A stretch of 64,000 nucleotides of DNA from the NCBI GenBank assembly GCA_947095535.1, contig OX352773.1:210634093-210698092 (forward strand), written 5' to 3'. This DNA is from Poecilobothrus nobilitatus. Lineage: Eukaryota > Arthropoda > Insecta > Diptera > Dolichopodidae. How positions within the stretch are numbered: the stretch's first letter is position 1; every line of letters begins with the position of its first letter. The notes under the pieces were generated by a model. The model was given only the letters and a program-made list of their open reading frames with translations. It ran no database searches and was not told the origin of the DNA. A program made the position numbers and the translations under genes. This document shows, piece after piece, positions 12,421 to 22,519 of this stretch.

Positions 12421-14299
12421 TTTCTTTACAATACTTCAACAAATAATTTAAAATTATAATTGAAAATGATTCCTTTTATAAAAATATTACTACATAGGTA
12501 CTTTATTATCAGATGTTTCGACATTCTTTAAAAGAAATTTAAAAAAAAAAATTATTATTTTAAAGTCCATCCATAATACTTTAATGGGTTTATTGAACTT
12601 GAATTCAAAATCATCATTTTATTTCTATAAATTTATAATATTACAAATTCCCAACGATAAATTCGAAAAAAAATAAAAATAAAAAGTAATTAAAATATTT
12701 TGCAAAAAAAAAAAAAAAAATAAGATCAAAAAATATGTATAATTCCCAGTGGATAGCGTAAATTTTATAAAATTATAATGCACAATCTATGTGTATATAT
12801 ATATATAATATGACGTGTATATATTTATTTGCATGTTAGAAGACGCCAGAAACTAAAAAAATATCAAAAGCATAATAATATTGCAAAAAAAAAAAAAACA
12901 GAACATATTATTATGTATTTTGCATACACTTTAGATATTACATCACAATTTTTTAAAATATATAATAATATATACATACTTACATGTATGTATATCATCT
13001 ATATATTCATTTCATACATTATTTGTAACAACATATTATAAAAAACATCTGTTAAATAGTTTTTTTTTCTTTTTTAGTATTTATACAGTCCCTAACCATA
13101 TTATTGGTGATTATTTTCATTTTAGATATACATACATACATATTTCTTAACTATATGAAGGCTGTAATTTTACCAAATAATGAATTCTGATTATAAAAAT
13201 ATTTAATATTTAATAAATTCAATGGTATCCCAATTGTTTTAGGGGTGCCTTACCTCCGCGCCTGGATTTTTATTTTCTTCATTTCTTTTTTTCAAATATA
13301 TTTCAGTTATAAACTATACAATATAATATGTAATAAGTATGTAACAAGAAACAATGTTGTATACACTTTATAAAAACCACTATGAATTTTAAAAAAGGAT
13401 AAAAATGTAAAGGATATACAAAAGTGATATGAATATATATACGATAAAAAAGACATTAAAGAAGCAAATATTTATATATATATGTAAAGTTATTATAATT
13501 TAGTAAAACAAAACTGTCTGACTATCCAAAAACTATATAGATAAGCAAACTTTACCTAAACTTTGAGATAAGTATAAAAGATGTAAAGAAAAGAAAAGTA
13601 AAAGGATTTATTTAAAACAGACTCAACTAAACTTCTAAGGAAGAGAATTTTTTTAAATTTGGCACTTTGGAACAATTGGATTTCCTTTTAACATAGATCT
13701 TTATCTCTGCAATTCAACAATTAACCTTATCCTTAAGGACTAATTATTGAGTTACAGACTTAATACTTTTTGCTACCTATTTGTATATAAGATTTGAAGC
13801 TGTATTTTATGTTTTTAGATTGTGGGCAGGTTGTTAATTATTTAACATTTTAGTGACAGTTTCTTTTTTCAAAACCGATTACAAGAACAAACAGATCTAT
13901 TCTTTTATGTGGCAAATCAGTTTAAAAATAGATTTCTGTTACATTTATAATGTTAATTGTTGAAATTTTTCGTTAAAACAGGTTAACAACTAACAATTAA
14001 GAATTTTTTCAAAACATTAAATTTATAAAACAAAAAAACTTCTAGTAAAACTTAGTCTTATCTAAGTAAGTGTTAGTCTTGAGAATTAGTCATAAAAATT
14101 TTAAATATAGGTGAGGTTTTCGAATTTCTTTACAATACGCAGATTAATTAATTAAGTATATAATAGCTTACAGATTAATAGCTTTAGATAATAGATTTAG
14201 ATTAAAATATCATAACTGTATGGATTTAAGTACCTATTCTAAAATTTTTAAAATTAAAATAATATAATAATTAATTTAAATATGTAGCTTGGTATAAAA
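12421..14299. other. A+T-rich non-coding DNA
   Basis: No gene is supported. Poly-A runs lie at 12703-12721 and 12884-12898, and TATA/TACA repeats at 12790-12810 and 12960-13000. One short GC-richer patch (GGGGTGCCTTACCTCCGCGC, 13242-13261) stands out but has no recognisable role. Confidence 0.6.
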
Positions 14300-14819
14300 T
14301 AAAATTTGGGTATACTTTACTTTAGGTACATTGTTCGATCTTTTTCAAAATTTACTGAGAGATACCTTAGATGATTTACTGAGAGATACGTGATGAAACA
14401 TAAGATGTTACATAAGTCCAATTAAGCAATTGGGACACTAAGGGCTTCAAAAAGCTTTTTGTGGAAATTTAAGATGCAACTTACTTCAATCACAATTTTT
14501 TTTATATTTTTATTTCTTAAGCACTCTGTACCGAAACCGTTCAATAACTTAAATAAATTTAAATATACAAGTCTTTGCAAAGCAAATTTTCAGGTCTTTC
14601 GTTTAAGCCTGGTCACTGGTCCGTAGTTTTACAAACGTAGATGCTACGGCTCTTTAAGGAAGCTGTCTCATAAATTTTCAAAAGGGGTTTTTGAAGCTCT
14701 TAATGTAACCACATCGCTTAGTTGAACCCATGTAGCTTTTCATCACGTGATTTAAGGTATTTCTCAGTAAAGTTTGAAAAAGATTTAACACAATGTATAT
14801 ATCCTAAAATTTAAATTTG
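14300..14819. mobile_element. ~520-bp element with long (>110 bp) imperfect terminal inverted repeats
   Basis: The left arm (about 14300-14455) and the inverted right arm (about 14680-14819) share a series of blocks: TACATTGT, ATCTTTTTCAAA, TTTACTGAGA with ATACCTTA, CACGTGATGAAA or its left-arm equivalent GTGATGAAA, and GAGCTTCAAAAA. The left arm also carries a 26-bp local duplication of GATTTACTGAGAGATAC. The centre is non-coding. The form is that of a foldback or long-TIR MITE; the family is not recognised. Confidence 0.7.
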
Positions 14820-17800
14820 AATTAAACACTACTCAAAACAATTTTTAGTATATGTTCGTAAAAACTTTTCAATTTGGTAATGTTAATTTAAAGTGATTTT
14901 GACTAATTTTGATTATTTTTTGGTGAATACTTTCACTTGAAACAGAAATAAAATAGACAATTTGTTTTCACTCCAAATATCGAAATATAATTTAAACCTT
15001 TTCGAATTTTTATAAATTCACATTTTTTTGTTTTTTTATTTTTTTTTGGAAACATCAAAACTAAAAATGCATATAATCTGGATTACATACTCTTTTTATT
15101 ATAAGAATTTTTATCTTTTTATGTATATTATATATGTACATATGTGTATCGTGTCATGTATTTCTTTATACATTTTCATATAAATAAAAATAATATGTAA
15201 TAATAAAAAGTTCTGTTGTATTGTATTTTATTTTTGGAAGATAATAAAAAAAAAAATTTGCATGCGACATCTGTTATAAAAATGTTTTGTTTTTTTTTTT
15301 TCTATAGTTTTATAACAACTATAGAAAAAATTTTTTTTCATTAGATCAGAAGGGTAACAACCAACCAGCCAAACAATCAACCAGTGAACTGACATCAAAA
15401 TCATTTTTAATTCAAATAATGTATTCATCAATATAAATGAGAAAAGAGTACTATCGGGAAGAGAAAATCCAAATTGAAAAAGGATCATATCCTATAAATA
15501 TTCTATGTATATAACTACATAAATGATGTCTAGAGTTTAAAAAATTTTATTAAAAAAGGAATTTTGCAGGATGAGGTAATAAAATAAAATTGCAAAAGAA
15601 AAAAAAAAACTTTTATATGACTGTATTATCAGCCTTGTATCGAAGGTTATTTTTTGATGACCAGTAGGTATACTCACAAATCACAATCTCACATTATTAT
15701 TAAAAACAAAAAATAAAACTGGATCAGGGATCTTGTTGTGGTTTATTTTTATTTGTTATTTTTTTTTTCCACTTTTCGTTCATCCTGAAAACTCATCAAA
15801 AAGTTGACTACCGTAAATAACATTCTCTGTTACAATTAATACTTTTTGTTTTTTCTCAGGTATACCCAAAATTGAAATGTACTATGAATAGCACGTGTGA
15901 TATTCGTGAAAAAAATGTACAGATTTAAGAAAACAGGATTGCCAGATATAATTTGTGCATTGTGACATTACATTTACGTATTTTTTTTTTTTGGAACACT
16001 AATCTAATCTATAATAACTAATTAAGAATTTTAGACTTATAAGGATAAGAGAATTTTATCTAACGCTATAAATTTGAATATGTATATTGCGGGCTTGTAA
16101 TCCTGGTTTTAATGATTCCAACTTATAATATAACATCATAAAAAAACTTTATGTATATCTATCTATATATACGTTTTTTTTATATGATAATATTTGGTGA
16201 TATCATTTTTAATTCTGACGGTTATTATTTTTATTTCAAACGGTATTAGGTAATATAATAACATTTTAATTAATTTTAGACTAGACTAGACATCATTTAT
16301 TATAAGCTCGACGGTCAGGGTAATGATTTAATAATAAGTTACCAAAATCAATATTAAAAGAGTATTATATTTTAAAATAAATATAAATCTGGCAATCCTA
16401 TTTGCACTTACACATTAAAAATATCCTTAAAAAATTTTCCTTTTCGAGTATAATTATTATCCAGGTGTTTCCTTCATATACAAAAACAACTTATAAAATG
16501 TAAGTTGAATTGAAGCGTGTACATATAAGTAATATCCTAAACAAAAAAAAAAAAAAATCCTTTTTATTTCAGTAATCAAAGAGGAAAAATACTGAAAAAA
16601 AAAGAAAAAATAATAAAAAACAATATTACTAAAATACTTTACATATATATACGTATAGTGTTTGGTGGTAAGTATATTTGGGAGAAAAATCATATTAAAG
16701 GATACCTAAAATTTTCATTATACCTATATACATGATATTATAAGTATATAATATTTACATTTACTGGTTAAATTCAGTGGATTGTGGAACACCATTTTAC
16801 ATTCCCTGGACATGTTCATTTCATCTTTATACAATTCAATTCAGAATACTTGACATGAAATATTTTGAAATTGAAACAAAGATTAATGTTATAACATTAT
16901 TTTTATAAGATATTATGTTCTTATAATATGATACTTTTGATTTTTTTTTTTTTTTTTTTGTTTTGGTCAAGGATTCATATGGCTTTTTTGTGTATATATT
17001 ATAAAAGGACGAATGAAATTTATGAATTAATTTATTTTATGGTATATATTTACATTATATGGAGAGGTGGTAATCAATTAAAAAAATATAACAACTTTTT
17101 TTTTTTTTTTTTGTGTTGATTTTAAAAAAAAATTACAGGTTGATATTAAAAAATTAAGTTCAAGATTTAATTTTTAGATTTTATCTGTCATATATCTTTG
17201 TAATAACTGATGTGAAATGTAATTTTAATATAATTAACAGTGACTTAAATGAGTATACAATATAATATGCGGTGATATTAAAAAAAAAAAAAAAAATTTA
17301 CTTCAATCTAATCAATCTAAACCCTGAGGACTGTTCCAAATAATTTAGAAAATTTTTTATTTTCTTCAAAGTAGATTAGTTGTATATACATACATATATA
17401 AATTCAGCTTAATATAAACTTTATTTGCCTAAAATTTAATTAAAAAGGTTTAGGCTTTTAAATATTTCTAAAAATTTTATTTAGTTTCTTTTCACCACAA
17501 AAAATTTCAAAAAAAAAGTGGTAAACTATAGGAAAATTGATTATTTAAATAAAATTTCCAAAATGATTAGAAGGAAAATCAAAAAAAAAAAAAAAAACAA
17601 AAAAAGCTTTTAATTAATTTTCAATCAATAGAAAAACTATAAAAGAAAATTTGCTGAAATAGGTCAAATTTACAAATTTTTAATATATGTTCGAGGATGT
17701 GAGAAATTTTTTTTTTTTTTTTTTATTATTTTACTTTTTATTGGCTTCTTAAATTTAAATAATGAAAAAAAAACTTTTGTGAAAATTTTCTATTTTATCT

Positions 17801-18922
17801 GAAAATCTAAAGAACATATTATGGTTCTTTCTTAAAAAAAAAAATGATCAAATTTATACTTACTTATATCGTTTCAATTAAAAAAAATGTATAGATTTCT
17901 ACGTTTATTTGAAGTGTTCTTTAAATTTAAAATTTCTACCAAATTTTGCTCTTATTTTTTTTAATGTTTATATTAAAGTTTTTTATTATGTAGGAAAATT
18001 CATTAAATAAAGTATGTATGTATCTATATAATAAAGTGTTTTGATATATTTTTTGTTTATTTTCCAATCATATTTGCTAACATGAATATGAGATTTAGTA
18101 AATAATAAAAAATTAAGTATTTTTAGTTTTAGTTCTTTTTTTATTTCATCAGTCTTTAAATGCCTATAATTATAGGAGTTTTACATAAAGGGGCATAAAT
18201 CATGATAATAATATAATAGTTTGTGACTCAGTTTCCTTATTTGCTGCCATAAAAATTTTGAGAATTTCTTAAACACATATTAGGATTTCATTTTATTTTA
18301 TTGTATAAAGAAAAATTTTAACATTTCATTCTATTTCGTATAGGCATTTTTTAAATTACATATTTATTTCTCAATAAGTATACAACTTCTGAATAAATAC
18401 AATATAAACTGAAAAAAGTATATAATAAAAGAAAGAAAATTATCGATTGCATATTGTTGTTATCTATAGTAAATAGTATTATTTCTATATTCATGAAAAA
18501 TACTGATATACTGATTATGTTCCATACTAAATCATGCTAGATGTAATGCTCGGTTTGTATGCGGTTATTTCAAGAAATAGAGAGTTGAAATTATGTAACA
18601 AGAAAGATAAGATGTTGTATATATTAACATTAAAAAAAAATATAGCTTGTAAATGAATAAAACCTGCTAATAGGTTTTGGGAATTCTGCATATTCAATTG
18701 ATCTATTCAGATGCAAATAAAGGCAAGTTTTTAAAGGCAAGTAAAATTAAAACCTATACTAAATCATTTGAGTCGTGCTACCTACACGAGAGGGAAAGAG
18801 GGAAGAAAATAATGCTTCTTGTATAGGATTATTTAAAGTTTGCCATTAGCCAGGACAACTATATTTAACTCGCTATGACTTCGTCTAGTATTAGTAACAT
18901 ATATATAATTTTCGAAAAACTA
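14820..18922. other. A+T-rich non-coding DNA
   Basis: No gene is supported. Long A or T runs (15287-15300, 16937-16960, 17100-17112, 17284-17297, 17580-17597, 17708-17724) and TATA/TACA repeats dominate. A 14-bp stem hairpin lies at 15296-15330. Confidence 0.6.
15296..15330. repeat. Perfect 14-bp hairpin
   Basis: TTTTTTCTATAGTT at 15296-15309 pairs with AACTATAGAAAAAA at 15317-15330 around a 7-base loop. It is A+T-only in its outer half, so function is doubtful. Confidence 0.6.
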
Positions 18923-19110
18923 TGGTCCTGATTTTGATAGTCATATCACTTTAATTTTTTATGAAAAATAAAATTTTTGATTTCGATAGTCGTGAAAAAA
19001 TCATAAAAAAAAAAATCAAAAATCTAAAATGAAAATAAGCTGTCTTATTTTGATAGTATATACCTACTCATTTAAAACGTCAAATTTTCTCATTTTGAAA
19101 TTGTTAAATG

Positions 19111-19298
19111 GGGCCTCGGTGGCCTAGTGGGTAAGAGCTTATAAAATACGCTGTAAACACCGAGGAAGTGTGGGTTCGAATACCGCACACATCGTAAGAG
19201 ATATTCCCCCTTACGACATTTACAGCCACGCCTGAACAGAAAAGGCTGTGTAATTTCCTTCCACATTTGTGGCAGAAATGCATTGAAAAAAAAAAAAA
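19111..19298 (+). mobile_element. tRNA-derived SINE, copy 1
   Basis: Box A (TGGCCTAGTGGGTAAGAGC, 19120-19138) and box B (GGTTCGAATACC, 19173-19184) form an RNA polymerase III internal promoter. Downstream is a ~100-base region unrelated to tRNA, including a TCGTAAG/CTTACGA stem, and then a 3' run of A. Perfect 13-bp target duplications (AAATTGTTAAATG) flank it at 19098-19110 and 19299-19311. This is the hallmark of retrotransposition by a LINE enzyme supplied in trans. A second copy at 56582 shares the whole body. The box spacing and non-tRNA tail rule out a tRNA gene. Confidence 0.92.
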
Positions 19299-19391
19299 AA
19301 ATTGTTAAATGAGTGCTTGTAAAAATGGATTTATAGGAAAAAATTATGAAGTATTTTATTTATATTTATGTGAATATAGGCATTTTTATAA

Positions 19392-19425
19392 GCAACCTAT
19401 GACTATATGCGATAGCATAGGTTGC
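19392..19425. repeat. Strong hairpin, 10 + 4 bp stem
   Basis: GCAACCTATG (19392-19401) pairs perfectly with CATAGGTTGC (19416-19425). Inside it CTAT pairs with ATAG after a single bulged A, leaving the loop ATGCG. It lies inside the 18923-19987 element and may belong to it. Confidence 0.75.
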
Positions 19426-19989
19426 AAGAAAGCACATTATTTTGTGAATTAGAAGTTGTTCCGGCATGATTTAAAAAAAGGTACTCACCGATTTTATAGT
19501 AAAATTTAAATAACATAAAAAGAAATAGAAAAGTTCAACTTTTAACCCCGCTGCAAAAAAACAGAACCCTAAAACTGAGGAGCCACTTTTCGGAACTTTA
19601 TTTTAATTTTCTTACTTTTTTTCTATTACAGTATTGGAAACTATACGTTTTTTAAAACATATTGGTCCGACTTCTTGCTCCCAATATACGAAGCCTTCTC
19701 CAAAATAACAGGAGGCATTTATAGAAGTCAGTATTTGTTCTTCTCATTATACAGACAATATTTAATAATTTACGAGCACTTAATTTTTTACTTAGCTTTT
19801 CTTTTTTTTGTATATCCAAAACTTTAAAATAAGAAAGTATTGCCGGTTTAACAAAAAAAAAACATATATCATATTAATTTTAAATTCCATTTCATTTTTC
19901 CCGACTATCGAAATCACAAAAAATTATTAAAATGAAATGAAATTTTTCATTTTCATTTTTATGAAATGACTATCGAAATCAGGGCGATA

Positions 19990-21072
19990 GAATATTCACT
20001 ATATATATTATATACATAGAGTGCTGACTGCATCGACATTTCAATATCAGAATTTATTTTGTAATTATATTCAGTTTTTATATTTTTTATCTATTTTATT
20101 TTATTTTATTTTATTTTAGGTATTTTAAATGAAAAATGCACTATAAAAAATCAAAAGTGCCATTTTTAGTTTTTTTTTTTTTTCAATAATAATAAAATTT
20201 AAAATTGAATAGGTAATTAAAATACGTGTATCAATAATTTTTTTTTATTTTTAAAACAATTGAAAATGGTTTAAATGTTATACTAAACCAATTCAATAGT
20301 GTTTTTTTTATATATTTTTAATTTAAAATTTTACTTTTTTTTAACAATGAAAAAAAAAAATTTTATTGGTAAAAAATTAATTGATTTTTTTTAAAGTATG
20401 TTATAGAATTACAGATGTATTTGAGGCGATACTACAAAAAAATTTTATGTTTTATACCAATTTATATTTTAGCATTTTGGAATTTAGTTTATATTTCAAA
20501 TATATAATTCAAAAAAATATTTTATTTTTTATTGAGAAGAGACGAAATCAATATCAAATACATTTTATTGCTTGATTTACGTGATTTACTTTTTGAAATA
20601 ATGGAATAAATAATATTTTACATTATATATTTCGACCAAGGTCTACGTTTGTAGATTTTTTGGCCATTTTAAACTAATTTAAAATTTTCTATCCCATTTA
20701 CTTAAATACAAATTTTCTTTGTGTATTTTGCTTTATAATTCTTATGTTTTAATTAACCCGATAGTTTAATTTAAACTTATACCACTTTCACTATTTAATT
20801 TAAAGATTTAATTCGTTCTTTTCATGCTTTTATTTTATATACGAGTATAAGATTGATTTTTTAAGAATATGAAAACTGCAATTAAACATTTTATTGACAT
20901 ACACACAAAAGGTTGCGCGAACCAATACTGGCGCGAACCGTATACACGTTTCTTTGAGCTTTAAATTGAATATATGTATGTGTGTATGTATGTATTTAAA
21001 TTATACCTGATCGAATAAGAAGCCCAAAGTATAATAGAGATCTATATTTTCTATTTTTACTGGCTGTACTTT
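19990..21072. other. A+T-rich non-coding DNA with an ATTTT microsatellite
   Basis: No gene is supported. About five tandem ATTTT units lie at 20091-20118. A GC-richer patch with two GCGCGAACC-like motifs occurs at 20911-20940. Confidence 0.6.
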
Positions 21073-21088
21073 AAAAGCTATGATTATA
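21073..21088. repeat. Target-site duplication, left copy
   Basis: AAAAGCTATGATTATA, identical to 21466-21481, brackets the non-LTR insertion. Confidence 0.92.
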
Positions 21089-21465
21089 GTTAGGTTAGGT
21101 TAAGGTGGCTGCCAAAAAGGCACACTTAGACCGTATTTGGTCCATTGTGATACCACATAGAAGCTTTTCTATCCCACTCGTTAAAACCAATTTGAGCTTT
21201 TTGCAAAGCGAAGAATACTCTTCAAATTTTTACCTGACAGATCGCTAAGGCTGTCGAAGAGATATTGCCCAAATGGGTATTCCTTCTTGCTGACAAGGCC
21301 GGGCATGTGCATAGGAGATGGAGAGTAGTTTCCTCCTCTTCTTCATCCTTGCAGGCTCTACAATAGTCGTTTGCGGATAAACCAAATCTTCTGGCATGCT
21401 TCCCTATTAGACAGTGACCGGTGATTATTCCCATTGTCATTCCAATGTCTATGCCCTTTTGAGGG
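21089..21465 (-). mobile_element. 5'-truncated non-LTR retrotransposon (3' end only)
   Basis: The insertion reads on the minus strand from 21465 to 21089. It starts inside the end of a reverse-transcriptase ORF, continues through a ~130-base 3' untranslated region and ends with CCTAACCTAAC. Perfect 16-bp target-site duplications (AAAAGCTATGATTATA) flank it at 21073-21088 and 21466-21481. Their perfection argues for a fairly recent insertion. The 5' truncation is the usual product of incomplete target-primed reverse transcription. Confidence 0.93.
21222..21464 (-). pseudogene. C-terminal fragment of a non-LTR retrotransposon ORF2 protein
   Basis: About 80 codons are open and end at a stop at 21222. 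The fragment contains TGHCLIGKHARRFGL and a cysteine/histidine motif (CRACKDEEEEETTLHLLC, C-x2-C-x8-H-x3-C) followed by CPALSARR. This arrangement is characteristic of the region after the reverse-transcriptase and RNase H domains in Jockey/I-type elements of insects. All of the catalytic reverse transcriptase and endonuclease is missing, so this copy cannot move itself and is not a host gene. Confidence 0.88.
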
Positions 21466-21481
21466 AAAAGCTATGATTATA
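21466..21481. repeat. Target-site duplication, right copy
   Basis: AAAAGCTATGATTATA, identical to 21073-21088. Confidence 0.92.
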
Positions 21482-22244
21482 AAATATATGAAAAATAAAA
21501 TCAATACTTTTGAATTAAACAATAGAAACAATTAACGAAAAATTAATATGTAATATCGTTATATGTTCATATAAAATATTAAGTAAAATTATAAAATCTA
21601 CCATTTCTTATGTATCTATATACAGTTTTTCATTTTTATATATTTTTTTTTTAATTTGAAATACAACAATAATACGTTTTAATACAAAAAAAAAACAATA
21701 TTTGAAATGAAATTTTGAAATTTATTTCATAAAATAACAACAAAGCAACGCTTTCTTCGGGTCATCAAAAAAACTACGTGGCGCCAGCAATGTGATGTCT
21801 TACAACGATGCGAGCATTGGGTCACTACTGTCACCATCAAATTAAATTGTTTTTAACTAATTTAGTTTAGGTCATATTTTGAAATAATTTCATATAAAAG
21901 TCAATGACTGAAGACTCTTATTATAGGGAAACTAGCTAATAGATTGACCGACTAACTAATAGGTTTCTAGTTATACATATATTAGAACATATGTTACATT
22001 TTATATGAAATATAACTATATTACATTCTTAACTTTACTAATGTGCTAATTCTTCAATATCTAAATGTTTATAATACATACATATATGTTGTATGTTGTT
22101 GTACGGTACGTATTTACTTTTTTTCGTTTTTTCGTCCATTTTAATTTAACAAAATTATTGAGTTTCGAATTATTAAATAAATTGCGTTCGTTATACACTT
22201 AAATTTTTAATTTTTAGTTACAATAATTAGAAAAAACAAGTAAA
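21482..22244. other. Non-coding DNA with a GC-richer island
   Basis: No gene is supported. An island at about 21740-21840 (containing GTGGCGCCAGCAATGTGATG) is richer in G and C than its surroundings. It has no open frame and could be regulatory or a transposon relic. Confidence 0.5.
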
Positions 22245-22252
22245 TGTAACAG

Positions 22253-22273
22253 TAAGTCGATGCAACCGACTTA
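22253..22273. repeat. Left subterminal hairpin of the Helentron-like element
   Basis: TAAGTCG and CGACTTA form a perfect 7-bp stem with a 7-base loop, directly followed by the subterminal inverted repeat ATACCCTACACCT. Confidence 0.75.
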
Positions 22274-22519
22274 TTAATACCCTACACCTGAATAATTCGA
22301 ATTAAATTAACAATCCATAAGTGTTTTTGGCAGCTGCTTGAACTTCTTCCCTTTTCTGTCTTATTCAACTCGAATTTCAAGAACGTAAAAGAGGCATCCG
22401 CTTGGGATATTCTTGACACCCTTGTATAAAATTTTAAGTTTCTATCTTAATTATTTTCGAAGATTGGTAGTTCTTGGGATGTTTGTGTCAGCTACCCGAA
22501 TTGCCACTCCAATTCATCG

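Larger units (their letters stand above)
18923..19987. mobile_element. TA-flanked non-autonomous DNA transposon, 1.07 kb, with a SINE inside
   Basis: The left end (TGGTCCTGATTTTGATAGTC) and the reverse complement of the right end (TCGCCCTGATTTCGATAGTC) match over about 26 bases. A second matching block, GATTTCGATAGTCG, lies about 65 bases further in on both sides. TA dinucleotides sit at both edges (18921-18922 and 19988-19989), the target duplication expected for Tc1/mariner-type elements. No transposase reading frame is visible. The SINE at 19111-19298 lies inside and is therefore younger. Confidence 0.75.

Noticed and set aside
16928..17119. Hydrophobic 63-codon frame
   Set aside because: Composed of Phe from poly-T runs and Tyr/Ile from TATA repeats; typical of translated simple sequence, as are the similar short frames at 12829, 16457, 26587, 31352, 40404, 45193, 54835, 58240, 60805 and 61043.
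19111..19190. A functional tRNA gene
   Set aside because: Boxes A and B are present but the spacing and ends do not give a cloverleaf, a non-tRNA body follows, and flanking target duplications show a SINE.
21085..21105. A telomeric TTAGG tract
   Set aside because: Only two to three degenerate units, located exactly at the 3' end of a LINE between target duplications; flies generally lack TTAGG telomeres.
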